A stretch of DNA of 64,000 nt from Isoptericola chiayiensis (GCF_013149805.1 NZ_JABEZT010000009.1:100999-164998), one strand, 5' to 3'. Positions 29,612 to 39,893 are shown, counted from the first letter of the stretch. The notes: a model not told the origin generated them from the sequence alone. Translations and numbers: made by a program.

Positions 29612-30303
29612 ACCCCCGTCAACGACGAGGAGCCCTGCTCCTCGTCGTCACGTCGCTCTGCGCCATCGCGGTCTTTCTCGGACTCCTGACGTACGTCGGT
29701 TCCGTCAGCTCCCAGGTGGGGCCCATGGCCACGGCGGTCCAGCTGAAGCAGGGTGTCGAACCGCTCACGCCGATCGAGCCGGAGATGCTCGAGGTGGTGG
29801 AGGTGCCCGAGCGGTGGGTGCCCGACACCGCCATCGCCTCCGTCGACGAGACGGCAGGACTGGTCTCGGCCACCGGCTACGAGGCGGGCACGCTGGTGCA
29901 GACCGGGATGCTGGTCCCCCGCCCGGGTATCCAGCCCGGATTCCGCGAGGTCGCGATCATCGTCGACGCGGAGACGGGCGTGGCGGGGAAGGTGAGCCCC
30001 GGAGACCACGTCGACATCATCGCGACCGTCGAGGAGACGGAGGACCGGCCGCCGAGCTCGGAGGTCTGGGTGGAGAACGCCCTGGTGCTCGACGTCGGTC
30101 TGCCGAGCGAGATCGAGGAGGAGGGCGACGACTTCGGGACGAGCCAGGGTGTCCCCGTGACCTTCGCGCTCACGACCGAGGACAGTCTGCGTCTCGCCTA
30201 CGCCGAGAGTTTCTCGGTCAAGCTCCGGCTCGCACTGCGCGGAGCCGGTGACGAACAGAGGCTCCCGCAGGACGAGCGCACCTACACCGCACAGGGGGAG
30301 TGA
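29608..30303 (+). CDS. cpaB: Flp pilus assembly protein CpaB/RcpC
   Basis: A single-pass membrane protein of 231 residues: one N-terminal helix (about 9-30), then a SAF domain with the typical TGYEAGTLVQTGML and the CpaB core VSPGDHVDIIATV. In Gram-negative bacteria RcpC/CpaB works with the secretin; monoderms lack the secretin yet keep CpaB. GTG start overlapping the preceding stop. Followed directly by the CpaE-TadE gene. Confidence 0.85.
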   Translation: MNPRQRRGALLLVVTSLCAIAVFLGLLTYVGSVSSQVGPMATAVQLKQGVEPLTPIEPEMLEVVEVPERWVPDTAIASVDETAGLVSATGYEAGTLVQTGMLVPRPGIQPGFREVAIIVDAETGVAGKVSPGDHVDIIATVEETEDRPPSSEVWVENALVLDVGLPSEIEEEGDDFGTSQGVPVTFALTTEDSLRLAYAESFSVKLRLALRGAGDEQRLPQDERTYTAQGE

Positions 30304-31865
30304 TGGCGACCAAGGTTCTGCTGGTGACCCTAGACCCGCGGGTCCGGGAACACTTCGGCAACGTCCTCGCGGAGTCCGACGTGTTCGAGATCGTTGCCGT
30401 CGCCCCGGACGGGGCCAGCGCGCGCACGGTTCTCGAACGAGAGCCCGACGTCGCCGTCGTCGTCGTCGACGAGGGCGCCGAGGCCGGCAACGGGCACGGT
30501 GTGGCGCGTTCGATCGCGGTCACCGCACCCCTCGTGGGCGTCGTCATGCTCGTGCCGACGGCGGACCCGCAGTCGTTGTCCCGCGCCATGGACGTCGGGG
30601 CGCGATCGGTGGTCTCGCACGGCGCGGGCCTCGAGGAGGTCACGGCGCGACTCGAGAGCGTGGCGACCTGGTCCGGTGCCGCGCGTGCGACGGTCGGCTC
30701 GGAACGCGCGGCAAACAGGGCCGGCGAGGTGCTCGTGGTGGCGGGAGCCAAGGGCGGCGTGGGTACCTCGACGCTGGCCCTGCTCCTCGCTCAGGCGACC
30801 GCGCAGCGGCAGACGGTGACGGCCGTCGACTTCGATCTCGGCGCAGGCGACCTGGCCGGCTTCGCCGGGGTGAGCACCCGGCGGTCGGTGGTCGACCTGG
30901 CCGAGGTCTCTGGCGAGATCACCGGACGGATGCTGCGCGAGACGTCCTACGAGCTGACGGGCGGTGTCCGGCTGCTGCCCGCCCCCACCGACGGCGAGCG
31001 CGGCGAGGAGATGTCCGGGCCTGCTGCCCGCGCGATCGTCGGGGGCCTGCGCTACGAGTCGGACCTCGCGGTCGTCGACGTCGGTAGCCATCTGGACGAC
31101 GCGACTGCTTCGGTCCTCGAGTTCGCGGACCGTGCCCTGCTGGTCGTCAACCCCTCGTTGCCCGCCCTGAGGGCCGCGCGGCGGACACTCACGCAGTGGG
31201 ACAGGCTCGCGATCCGGCGACCCGAATCGGTCCAGCTCGTGCTGAACCGGCGGACACCTCGGGACGAGGTGACCCGACAGCTCGCCGAGCGGATCGTCGA
31301 GAGGCCCGTGGCGTTCACCATCCCCGACGGCGGCCAGCCGTTCGAGAGCGCCATGAACACCGCGACGCTGCTGGAGGCGCAGACGCCGGTCCACCGAGCT
31401 GTCGCCGAGGTGGTCGCGCGCCCCGCGACCCAGGCAGAATCTCCCGGGACGACCGATCCGGACGGCTCGACACCCACCGCCACCAGGCGACGTGGGCGGC
31501 GTCGCTCGGCGACGGCTGCCGGAGAGCGCGGCCAGGCGGCGATGGAGTTCCCGGTCATCATCGCGCTGGCCCTCGCACTCCTCCTCGTCTGCGCCCAGGG
31601 GCTCGCCTGGGCGTCCGGACTCATGGTCGCTCGTGCCGCTGCCCAGGAGGGGGCTCGCACCGTCGGGATCGCGCAGTCCTACGACGGTTCGGTCGCCCAG
31701 CAGGCACGCGAGGACGTGCGGGAGCGTCTTCCCGAGGGTCTTCGGGACACCGCGGTGATCCGTGTCTCGCAGGGGAGCGTCGACGTTCGCGTGCGCAGCA
31801 CGCCGGTGATCCCGGGCCTGCGCTTCTCCGCCTCGTCGTCGGCCGACGTGTTCGAGGAGCGCTGA
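30303..31865 (+). CDS. fusion of CpaE/TadZ-like ATPase with a TadE-like prepilin
   Basis: Residues 1-130 resemble a degenerate receiver domain; about 143-380 form a MinD/ParA-like ATPase with GAKGGVGTST, where the signature Lys150 is kept but the usual P-loop lysine is Thr. TadZ/CpaE normally positions the pilus machine at the membrane. After a charged linker (RRRGRRR, about 398) the chain continues with ERGQAAMEF and a ~20-residue hydrophobic stretch, a TadE-type prepilin start with a predicted cleavage site Gly410/Gln411 and Glu at +5. The TadE part runs to residue 520. No stop or clear internal start separates the parts, so this is either a true fusion, an internally initiated gene or a sequencing frameshift. 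The in-frame GTG at 30300 is an alternative start. Confidence 0.82.
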   Translation: MATKVLLVTLDPRVREHFGNVLAESDVFEIVAVAPDGASARTVLEREPDVAVVVVDEGAEAGNGHGVARSIAVTAPLVGVVMLVPTADPQSLSRAMDVGARSVVSHGAGLEEVTARLESVATWSGAARATVGSERAANRAGEVLVVAGAKGGVGTSTLALLLAQATAQRQTVTAVDFDLGAGDLAGFAGVSTRRSVVDLAEVSGEITGRMLRETSYELTGGVRLLPAPTDGERGEEMSGPAARAIVGGLRYESDLAVVDVGSHLDDATASVLEFADRALLVVNPSLPALRAARRTLTQWDRLAIRRPESVQLVLNRRTPRDEVTRQLAERIVERPVAFTIPDGGQPFESAMNTATLLEAQTPVHRAVAEVVARPATQAESPGTTDPDGSTPTATRRRGRRRSATAAGERGQAAMEFPVIIALALALLLVCAQGLAWASGLMVARAAAQEGARTVGIAQSYDGSVAQQAREDVRERLPEGLRDTAVIRVSQGSVDVRVRSTPVIPGLRFSASSSADVFEER

Positions 31866-31866
31866 G

Positions 31867-32241
31867 ATGGTGGCCGGGACCAAGCGCGACGTCGGCCGGG
31901 GCGACGAGGGCCAGGCGGCGATCGAGCTCGCCGGGGCGGTCTTCGTCCTCCTCCTGGTGACCGTGCTCGCCATCCAGGGGATCCTCATCGCTCAGGGGGC
32001 CTCGGTCGCGCAGGAGTCGGCGCGCAACGGCGCTCGCGCGCTCAGCCAGGAGCGCTCCGACTGGCGCCGAGCAGCCCAGGAGTCGGTTCCTGACGGCTGG
32101 GGGATCGTCCGCATCGACGGCAGCAGGCCCGGGGACCGTGCCCGGGTGGTGACCGAGCTCGAGTTCCCCCTCGGTGTGGCGGGTATCCACGTCACGGACG
32201 TACGGATCACTCGGGACGCCGAGTTCGCGCAGGGGAGCTGA
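31867..32241 (+). CDS. TadE-like pseudopilin
   Basis: A 124-residue prepilin-like protein. A short basic leader ends at Gly15; cleavage before Gln16 would leave QAAIE with Glu at +5, then a ~22-residue hydrophobic helix (LAGAVFVLLLVTVLAIQGIL), the pattern of TadE/TadF minor pilins. The remaining ~85 residues would lie outside the membrane. The ATG is two bases after the stop of the CpaE-TadE gene, whose C-terminal part has the same organisation, so the two probably act as a pair. Confidence 0.82.
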   Translation: MVAGTKRDVGRGDEGQAAIELAGAVFVLLLVTVLAIQGILIAQGASVAQESARNGARALSQERSDWRRAAQESVPDGWGIVRIDGSRPGDRARVVTELEFPLGVAGIHVTDVRITRDAEFAQGS

Positions 32242-32242
32242 A

Positions 32243-33534
<1,292 letters not shown>

Positions 33535-33538
<4 letters not shown>

Positions 33539-34458
33539 CGGCCGGCCTCCTCGTCCTGGCGCTCTTCGTCACTCTGGCGCTCTGCGTCGTCACCGTCGCG
33601 GTTTTCCAGGGCAACGCGGTGGCGCAGCGTCGCATGGTCGCCGCCGCCGACCTCGGCGCCGACGCCGGCCCGAGCGTCGTCGACCGGGTCGACGTCCGGC
33701 TCCGCACGACGACGTTCGGCAAGCGTCTTGCCTCGTCGCTCGCCGGTGCCGGGCTCCAGGCCTGGTCGCCCACGTTGTTCCTCCTCGGGACTGCCGGCAT
33801 CGCCTTGGCTGCCGGTCTGCTGTCCGTGCCTTTGCTCGGGCGGGCTGCCGCCCTCCTCGTGGTCCTCGCGGTGGTCGCCAGCGCCCAGCGCTGGGTCGGC
33901 AACAAGCGTCGAGCGCGCACGGAACGCTTCGTCGCGCAGCTCCCGGAGGTCGCCCGACTGCTCGCCAACGGTGCTCAGGCAGGCCTGGCGGTGCGACGCT
34001 CCGTCGAGCTCGCCGCCCGCGAGATGGACGAGCCGGCGAGCTCGGAGCTCGCGCAGGTGAGCTCCGAGATGGCTGTCGGGCAGAGCCTGCAGGGTGCGCT
34101 GGGAAACCTGAGCGAGCGGCTGCCCTCCCGGGAGCTCTCGGTCCTCGTACAGACGCTCGCGATCCAGGGGCGGTCCGGTGGCGCGCTGGTGACGGCGCTC
34201 GGGAACATCGCGGCAGCGCTGGAGGAGCGTCGCCAGCTGCGCCGTGAGATCAAGACGGCCACGGTGGGTGCGTCCTTCACGGGATACACCGTGATCCTCA
34301 TCGGCGTCGGAGCCGTGGTGCTCATGAACATCATGACTCCGGGCGTGCTGGACGACATGCTCGGTACGCTGCTGGGCCAGATCATCCTGGTCGTCGCCGG
34401 AGCGCTGTTCCTGGTCGGTTGGTTGCTGATGCGACGTATCTCGAAGGTGGAGCTGTGA
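33535..34458 (+). CDS. tadB: pilus platform protein TadB
   Basis: An inner-membrane platform protein of the GspF/TadB superfamily, 307 residues. It has an N-terminal helix, a pair of helices near 80-120, the cytoplasmic T2SSF domain (FVAQLPEVARLLANGAQAGLAVRRSVE, shown in part: LPEVARLLANGAQAG) and two C-terminal helices. Coupled to tadA by ATGA and to tadC by GTGA. Confidence 0.92.
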
Positions 34459-35342
34459 CCGCGCTCGCCATCGCCCTGGGCGGGGCCCTCGCCGTGGGCC
34501 TCGCGTTCGCAGGCCTCCGGCTGCTGACCAGTACCGGCCTCGAGGAAGTCGAGGAGGCCTACGCGACGAGCGAGACGTCGGACGACAGGCCCAGAGGGTT
34601 CGTGGCTGTGCTGGACCGGCTGGGCAACCTGTTCCTCGGTTCGGCGTTGCGCGTCTACGGCAACGTCCGGCTGCAGAGTCTGGACCGGACGATCCGCCGT
34701 GCGGGGCGTCCCGACGGCGTGACGGTCACCGTCTACGTCCGCCGCCAGACGGGCTTCCTCGTGCTCGCGGTCCTGTTCCTCGTCGTCTTCGCGATCGCCG
34801 GCAACGCCTTTATCGGACTGCTCGTCGCCGCGATGCTCTCGCTCTGGATGCCGCTGTGGCTCCGGTCGGCCGGCGAGCGCCGGCAGCAGCAGATCGAGTC
34901 CGATCTGCCCGACTTCCTTGACGTGCTGGGTGTCACGGTCGCGGCAGGTCTCAGCTTCCGTCAGGCGATCGAGCGGGTCTGCGAGTTCCACGACAGCGCA
35001 CTGTCGCAGGAGATGCGGACCACCCTCCACGAGATGAGCGTGGGCCTCTCGCGCCGTGAGGCGTTCGTCGGCCTGCGAGACCGGGTGGGTTCCGAATCGG
35101 TCGCCACCTTCGTCACCGCGTTGCTGCAGGCCGAGGAGTTGGGTGTCCCTCTCGCCGACGCGTTGACCGCGATCGCGGCCGACGTCCGTCGCGAACATGC
35201 TCAGGCGACGCGGCAGCGTGCCGCCAAGGCCGCGCCGAAGATCTCGCTCGTCGTCACCATGACCATCCTGCCCGGTGCGCTCCTGCTCATCGTGGCCGCG
35301 ATGATCATGGGGAACCGGGAGGCGCTCGGTGGCTTCCTCTGA
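34455..35342 (+). CDS. tadC: pilus platform protein TadC
   Basis: The second T2SSF-domain platform protein, 295 residues. The domain begins at SDLPDFLDVLGVTVAAGLSF (about 155) and includes AEELGVPLADAL. Four membrane segments. The GTG overlapping the tadB stop is taken as start; an ATG-led frame 12 codons upstream is inside tadB. Overlaps the histidine kinase gene by 14 bases. Confidence 0.92.
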   Translation: MTALAIALGGALAVGLAFAGLRLLTSTGLEEVEEAYATSETSDDRPRGFVAVLDRLGNLFLGSALRVYGNVRLQSLDRTIRRAGRPDGVTVTVYVRRQTGFLVLAVLFLVVFAIAGNAFIGLLVAAMLSLWMPLWLRSAGERRQQQIESDLPDFLDVLGVTVAAGLSFRQAIERVCEFHDSALSQEMRTTLHEMSVGLSRREAFVGLRDRVGSESVATFVTALLQAEELGVPLADALTAIAADVRREHAQATRQRAAKAAPKISLVVTMTILPGALLLIVAAMIMGNREALGGFL

Positions 35343-36510
35343 GCACGTGACCTTCAGCCACAGCCACCTCGCGATCGGCGGGGTCGTCCGTCTGCTGTGC
35401 GCGGTCCGCCTGGTCGTGGTGGGCCTCGCCGTCGTCGTCGCAGCGCTGGACGGGGAGGTGGCGATCGGCATCTGGATCGCTCTGCTGGCCTCGCCCTTCT
35501 CCTTCGTCCCGGCGCTGAACTGGCGGCCGCGGGGGGACGTGTACGCACGAAGTGCGACGTTGCTGGCGGCGGACCTCGTCGTGGCCGTCGTGGTGATGGT
35601 GTTCCTCTCCGGCTCCCAGTTGATGGCCGTGTACGCCGCCGCCACCGTGGCCCTGTGGTCGCTGCTGGTCGGTCCACGCCTGGCACTGGTGATGGTGATT
35701 CCCGTGTGCCTCGTCCTGGTCGGGTGGCTCGACCCGGAGGATCCCTGGGGCTGGGTCCTCGGGCTGGCGGCAGCAGCCGGTGCTGCGGTCCTTGCTGGGT
35801 GCGGGCATGCACTCGGACGTGGGCTGCGCCGGCAGGAGCGGCTCGCGGTCGAGCTCGGGGAGACGAAGGCGCAACGCGCAACGGCGGCCGAGCGGCTCCG
35901 GCTCGCCCGGGACCTGCACGACACGGTCGCGGGGGACCTGGCCGGCCTCACGCTCTCCATGGCGGCACTGCGGCGTCGTGTCGAGGCGGCCGGCGTGGAC
36001 GAGGAGACGGTGCATCTGGCGCGGTCCATCGAGGCTGCGGTGTGCACCACGCATCAGGACACGCGCCGGGCGCTCGGCGAACTGCGCGAGGCGGCGGAAC
36101 CGACGTCGGACGTGGTCCGGTCGCTCGCGGGCCGGTGGCAGCGACGGACGGGGACGCCGGTCGACCTGTCTCTCGACCTGCCGGCGGGCGACGACGGCCG
36201 GTCCGCCCACCTGCGCGCGGTGCTCCAGGAGCTGCTCGAGAACGTCCGCAAGCACGCCGAGGCCGGGGCGGTGACGGTCGTGATCACCACCGGTCCGTCG
36301 GGCGAGCTGCACCTCACCGTCGAGGACGACGGTGTGGGCTTCGCCGTGCCGGACGACGCCCGCGACGGCTGTTTCGGGCTGCAGGGCATCCGAGAGCGGG
36401 TCGCCGCCTGCGGCGGCTCGGTCCGGTGGGAGCGCCGCGCCCGGGGCGGGACGGTCGTCCATGCCAGCTTCGTGCACGAGCCGCGCGCCGACCTGGTGGA
36501 GGTCGGATGA
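35329..36510 (+). CDS. NarL-type sensor histidine kinase
   Basis: A membrane histidine kinase of 393 residues: about five helices in the first ~155 residues with almost no extracellular loop, a coiled-coil linker, a HisKA_3 dimerisation domain with phospho-acceptor His197 in RDLHDTVAGDL, and a HATPase domain with N-box ELLENVRKHAE and G-box DDGVGF, FGLQGIRERV. The lack of an outer sensor domain suggests it reads a membrane state. GTG start overlapping tadC; its stop overlaps the response regulator, so the pair is embedded in the tad unit and probably controls it. Confidence 0.93.
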   Translation: MASSEHVTFSHSHLAIGGVVRLLCAVRLVVVGLAVVVAALDGEVAIGIWIALLASPFSFVPALNWRPRGDVYARSATLLAADLVVAVVVMVFLSGSQLMAVYAAATVALWSLLVGPRLALVMVIPVCLVLVGWLDPEDPWGWVLGLAAAAGAAVLAGCGHALGRGLRRQERLAVELGETKAQRATAAERLRLARDLHDTVAGDLAGLTLSMAALRRRVEAAGVDEETVHLARSIEAAVCTTHQDTRRALGELREAAEPTSDVVRSLAGRWQRRTGTPVDLSLDLPAGDDGRSAHLRAVLQELLENVRKHAEAGAVTVVITTGPSGELHLTVEDDGVGFAVPDDARDGCFGLQGIRERVAACGGSVRWERRARGGTVVHASFVHEPRADLVEVG

Positions 36511-37157
36511 GAGTCCTGACCGTGGACGACAACGCCCTGATCCGCCTCGGTGTGCGTGCGGCGCTCGAGACGTTCGACGACGTCGAGAGCGTCGCGGAGA
36601 CGGACGATCCGGACGTTGCTCTGACCGCTGTCGCCGACGGCGCTGTCGACGTCGTCCTGCTCGACGTCCGCATGCCGAAGGTGTCCGGACTAGACCTGCT
36701 GCCCGGGCTCGTCGAGCACGCGACCGTCGTCATGCTCACCCACACCGAGGATTCCGAGGTGCTGCAGGAGGCCATGTCGGCGGGTGCAGCAGGTTATATC
36801 GTCCACGGATCGTTGTCGCCGGAGGAGATGCTCAACGTGCTGCGTCTGTGCGCGGCGGGCAGCCAGGTGGTGACCGGGGTGCCCGCCAGGTGGCACGCCG
36901 GCCGTGGCGGCGAGGCCGGGGGCGCGGACTCGGCCTCGGCCCGGGAGAGGTTCGGTCTGTCGCCCCGGGAGCACGAGGTGATGGAGGCAATCGCCCGCGG
37001 ACGGGTCAACGCCGAGATCGCCCGCGAGCTGGTCCTCAGCGAGAAGACCGTCAAGAACCATGTCAACAGCATCTTCGCGAAGCTCGCCGTGGCATCGCGT
37101 GGTCAGGCCATCGCGCGCTGGAGGGACGCGGTGGACGGTGTGGGCCCAGGGGCCTAG
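36507..37157 (+). CDS. NarL/FixJ-family response regulator
   Basis: A 216-residue regulator with a receiver domain (phospho-acceptor Asp53 in LLDVRMPKVSG, acidic pocket DD near residue 7) and a C-terminal LuxR-type helix-turn-helix (LSPREHEVMEAIARGRVNAE, SEKTVKNHVNSIFAKL). It partners the kinase encoded immediately upstream. A plausible target is the tandem TGGGCCC repeat just downstream of its stop, before flp; this is an inference. Confidence 0.94.
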   Translation: MRVLTVDDNALIRLGVRAALETFDDVESVAETDDPDVALTAVADGAVDVVLLDVRMPKVSGLDLLPGLVEHATVVMLTHTEDSEVLQEAMSAGAAGYIVHGSLSPEEMLNVLRLCAAGSQVVTGVPARWHAGRGGEAGGADSASARERFGLSPREHEVMEAIARGRVNAEIARELVLSEKTVKNHVNSIFAKLAVASRGQAIARWRDAVDGVGPGA

Positions 37158-37163
37158 TCGGAA

Positions 37164-37183
37164 CTGGGCCCGGAGTTGGGTCC
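37164..37183 (+). promoter_or_regulatory. tandem TGGGCCC repeat before flp
   Basis: CTGGGCCC and TTGGGTCC stand 12 bp apart with GGAG between them. Closely similar pairs with the same 12-bp spacing occur at 47892-47910 (plus strand) and at 51771-51790 (minus strand, before the gene ending at 50598). This may be an operator shared within the locus. CATGG follows 55 bases downstream here and 54 bases downstream at the 51.8-kb site. Confidence 0.4.
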
Positions 37184-37286
37184 GGATGCCCTGATGCCCG
37201 GGCCGGGCGTCACGCGATCATGGTCGCAGGCACCGCGCCCGCGGTGGCGCAACGAAAGGCGGCCGGCGGCCGTCGGAGGAGGAATC

Positions 37287-37520
37287 GTGGAGAAGTTCTC
37301 GAACAAGGTCCTCGCGACGCAGGTCGCGCTCACCGGGTTCATCGCGGGGGCCTTCGAGCGCGCCCAGGACGAGCGCGGCCAGGGCTCCATCGAGTACGCG
37401 GGCATCATCGTGGTTGTCGTCGCGATCATCGCTGCGATCGTCACTTTTGCCACCCCGATCGGCAGTGCCATCGCAGGCAAGATCAGCGAGGCCGTGAACA
37501 GTTTCTCCGTCGGCGGCTGA
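37287..37520 (+). CDS. flp: Flp-type major pilin precursor
   Basis: The structural pilin of the tad pilus, 77 residues. The leader is long (31 residues) and ends RG; processing before Gln32 gives QGSIEYAG with Glu36 at +5 and the diagnostic Glu-Tyr pair, followed by a ~20-residue hydrophobic helix (GIIVVVVAIIAAIVTFA). The mature pilin would be 46 residues. GTG start with an ideal GGAGGAGGA; the frame is open upstream but lacks support. Flanked by an upstream repeat and a downstream hairpin, so it is likely an abundant separate transcript. Confidence 0.92.
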   Translation: MEKFSNKVLATQVALTGFIAGAFERAQDERGQGSIEYAGIIVVVVAIIAAIVTFATPIGSAIAGKISEAVNSFSVGG

Positions 37521-37539
37521 TCCCGGGCAGGCTACCGTG

Positions 37540-37572
37540 CGGCGGGGGAGACGACCTCCCCCGCCGTCTTGT
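37540..37572 (+). terminator. terminator or attenuator after flp
   Basis: CGGCGGGGGAG (37540-37550) and its exact complement (37556-37566) form an 11-bp G/C stem around a 5-base loop, followed by TCTTGT. Placed between flp and the OmpA-domain gene, it would let flp be expressed far above its downstream neighbours. Confidence 0.65.
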
Positions 37573-37602
37573 CCGTCGGTGTCGATGAGGAGCGAGCGAG
37601 TC

Positions 37603-39177
37603 GTGGGTGGGAACAATCTGGTCAAGGGAGCCGTCGCGCTCTCGGTCGTGATGGCGCTCGCCGCCTGCACCGACGGGTCGCCGGACACCGAGCCCTCTCC
37701 CAGCGCGCCCGTGGCGCCCTCGGCGGGGGAGAGCGCGAGCAGTCCGTCGCCGAGTGAAACAGCGGCCGAGGCGGTGGCCGGGGCACGCGAGTACTACGGG
37801 GTCCCGGTCCAGGTCAGCATCGGACCGGTCGAGAGCACGGGCGATCTCGCCGTCGTGCCGGTCGAGGTGGCTGTCGACCCGGAGGCCGACCCCGAGCTCG
37901 TCTCCGCGGCGCCGCCGCTCGGCCTGACGCTGCCCGGCGCCGACATCCGCGCAGATGGCAGTGCGGGCGGGGCCTCCGGGGTCCGCCTGGTCGACGAGGG
38001 AACGGTGCTCCCCGTCGGGGTCTCCGCGAGCTCCTCGTTCACGGCGACCGCGGGGCTGCTCCCGCTGGACGCCGGCACGCCCGTCTCGGCCGTGTCGGTG
38101 CACGCCGCTCCTGCGGGCGACACGGTCGACGTCCTGCTTCCCCGCCTCGGCATGTTCCGCGACGTGCCGGTGGTGGACGCCGGACCCGACGTGGACGCGA
38201 CGCTCGCCGAGGTCGGCGAGCCGGTCGACCCGCCGTCGTACGCGCTCCGGTCGTTCTCCGTATCGTTCGACGACGTCGCCTCGACCTCGGAGGAGGGGGA
38301 CGTCGTCACGGTGACCCTGACCTCCGACGTGCTCTTCGACCCGAGCGAGCACCGGCTCGACGGCGAGGCGAAGAGGGCCGTGGCGGACGTCGTCACGCAG
38401 ATCCAGGACACGGCCGGTGCCGGGGAGATCAGCGTGGTGGGGCACACCGACGACGTCGACACCGACGCCTTCAACCAGAAGCTCTCCGAGCGGCGCGCCA
38501 CGGCCGTTGCGGAGCAGCTGCGGTCCGGCCTGAGCGGCGACTTCGACGTCACCAGCGAGGGGCGGGGCGAGACCGAGCCGGTCGTGGTCGGGACGAGCCC
38601 CGAGGCGCGGGCCGCCAATCGCCGGGTCGAGATCGTGGTCACTGCCGAGCAGCCGGCCTCCGGGGGCGAGCAGGACACCTCGGACGGGCTGCCGGCCGCC
38701 GAGGTGCCCGAGAGTGCGGGCGGTGAGCCTGTCACCTTCGAGACCGACACGCCGGGTCAGGAGTTCCGGGTCGAGGTCGCCGAGATGGTGCGGACGGACG
38801 AGGGGATCGTCGGCTCGCTGCGGCTCGCTCAGCTGTCGGGTCCGGAGGTCGTCGCCGGAGTGTTCGGGGGCGACACGTACTCCGGGTTCGCGGCCAAGCG
38901 CGGCTTCGCGGCCTCCAACCAGCTGGGCGGCCTCCACGAGGTCGCGCTGCTCACCGGCGAGGAGCGCATCTTCCCCCTGGACTACGAGGTCCCCCAGGAC
39001 GCTCCGCTGTCCATCTCGTCGCGCCGCCTCCTGGCCGAGGAGCTCATCGACTTCCCGCTTCCGGACGACGGCGTCATCCTGGTCACCGGCGTGTGGCCGG
39101 ACACCGGCCAGGACGCGGTGACGATCGAGGCGACCAACAGGTTCCGGCTGACGGACGTCCCGGTGAGCGACTCGTGA
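37603..39177 (+). CDS. lipoprotein with C-terminal-type OmpA (peptidoglycan-binding) domain
   Basis: An exported lipoprotein of about 524 residues: signal VKGAVALSVVMALAAC with lipobox Cys, a Ser/Pro/Glu-rich linker, a beta-rich domain (about 65-230), an OmpA-like domain around 240-350 (VLFDPSEHRLD, SVVGHTDDVDTDAFNQKLSE, RRVEIVV), and a further ~170-residue C-terminal domain with DYEVPQ. OmpA-like domains bind diaminopimelate-containing peptidoglycan. The GTG at 37603 follows GAGGAG at long spacing; the ATG at 37585 is an alternative. It shares its plan with the genes at 42812 and 44562. Confidence 0.82.
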   Translation: MGGNNLVKGAVALSVVMALAACTDGSPDTEPSPSAPVAPSAGESASSPSPSETAAEAVAGAREYYGVPVQVSIGPVESTGDLAVVPVEVAVDPEADPELVSAAPPLGLTLPGADIRADGSAGGASGVRLVDEGTVLPVGVSASSSFTATAGLLPLDAGTPVSAVSVHAAPAGDTVDVLLPRLGMFRDVPVVDAGPDVDATLAEVGEPVDPPSYALRSFSVSFDDVASTSEEGDVVTVTLTSDVLFDPSEHRLDGEAKRAVADVVTQIQDTAGAGEISVVGHTDDVDTDAFNQKLSERRATAVAEQLRSGLSGDFDVTSEGRGETEPVVVGTSPEARAANRRVEIVVTAEQPASGGEQDTSDGLPAAEVPESAGGEPVTFETDTPGQEFRVEVAEMVRTDEGIVGSLRLAQLSGPEVVAGVFGGDTYSGFAAKRGFAASNQLGGLHEVALLTGEERIFPLDYEVPQDAPLSISSRRLLAEELIDFPLPDDGVILVTGVWPDTGQDAVTIEATNRFRLTDVPVSDS

Positions 39178-39194
39178 CCCACCGTGGGGAGTCG

Positions 39195-39893
39195 ATGTCC
39201 GCCCGCCGGTGCGCCGACGAGCGCGGCTCGATCCACGTCGCGGTGATCCCGATGGTGGTCGGCCTGCTCGCCGCCGCCGTCCTGGTCATCGTGGTCCTCG
39301 GCGGTGTCACCGGGGAGCGCCGGGAGTCGACGACGGCCGCCGACGCCGCCGCGCTCGCTGCGGCCGAGACCTGGGACCGGGAGCTGGAGGACACCTTTAC
39401 CTGGCGGGCCGGTAGCTCCGAGCACGTGAGCTTCTGGGCACTGGCGGGCACTCCGGTCTCCGCCACCGTCGATGCGGGTGCCATGCGGGCGAAGGCGTCC
39501 GAGTTCGCGGAACGCAACGGCGCCGAGCTCCGCGAGTTCTCCGTCGACACCGAGCGGCTCGAGGTGTCGGTCTCCGTCCGCAATCGCTCCACCGTCCCCG
39601 AGACGTCGACTCGAGTTCCCGCCGAGGCGACGGCCCGGATCGAGCTGACCGGAGGTCTGTGCCTGTCGGGCGTGCAGATCGGGTACCGCCTCCCGTGGGG
39701 ATGCCAGACCTGGCCGGAGGCGGCGCCCACGCCCCCACCGGCGCCCACGCCCACTCCGACCCCGTCGCCCTCGCCGTCCGACGGTGAGGAGCCCGAGCCC
39801 GAACCCTCCGACGAGCCCACCCCGTGGACACCCCCGCCGTTCGTGCGGCCGGATGTCGATCCGTACGAGAGCGAAGTGGTCCTGACACGATGA
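39195..39893 (+). CDS. TadG-like membrane protein with proline-rich tail
   Basis: A 232-residue protein. The N-terminus ERGSIHVAVIPMVVG, a ~25-residue helix and TTAADAAALAAAETW match the TadG-like (Tad domain) proteins of Flp loci. The Glu at +5 after the glycine is missing (SIHVA), so it is probably a signal-anchored protein and not a processed pilin. After a ~110-residue outer domain, a Pro/Thr/Ser/Glu repeat region (about 183-215) suggests spanning of the cell wall. The ATG at 39195 has GGGGAG close upstream; the GTG at 39174 overlapping the previous stop is an alternative. Confidence 0.75.
   Translation: MSARRCADERGSIHVAVIPMVVGLLAAAVLVIVVLGGVTGERRESTTAADAAALAAAETWDRELEDTFTWRAGSSEHVSFWALAGTPVSATVDAGAMRAKASEFAERNGAELREFSVDTERLEVSVSVRNRSTVPETSTRVPAEATARIELTGGLCLSGVQIGYRLPWGCQTWPEAAPTPPPAPTPTPTPSPSPSDGEEPEPEPSDEPTPWTPPPFVRPDVDPYESEVVLTR

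Noticed and set aside
35397..36506. A long N-terminal part of the response regulator
   Set aside because: It is the antiphase shadow of the histidine kinase; the receiver domain begins at the ATG at 36507.
39195..39893. The TadG-like protein as a processed prepilin
   Set aside because: The residue at +5 after the candidate glycine is not glutamate, so cleavage by the class III peptidase is unlikely.
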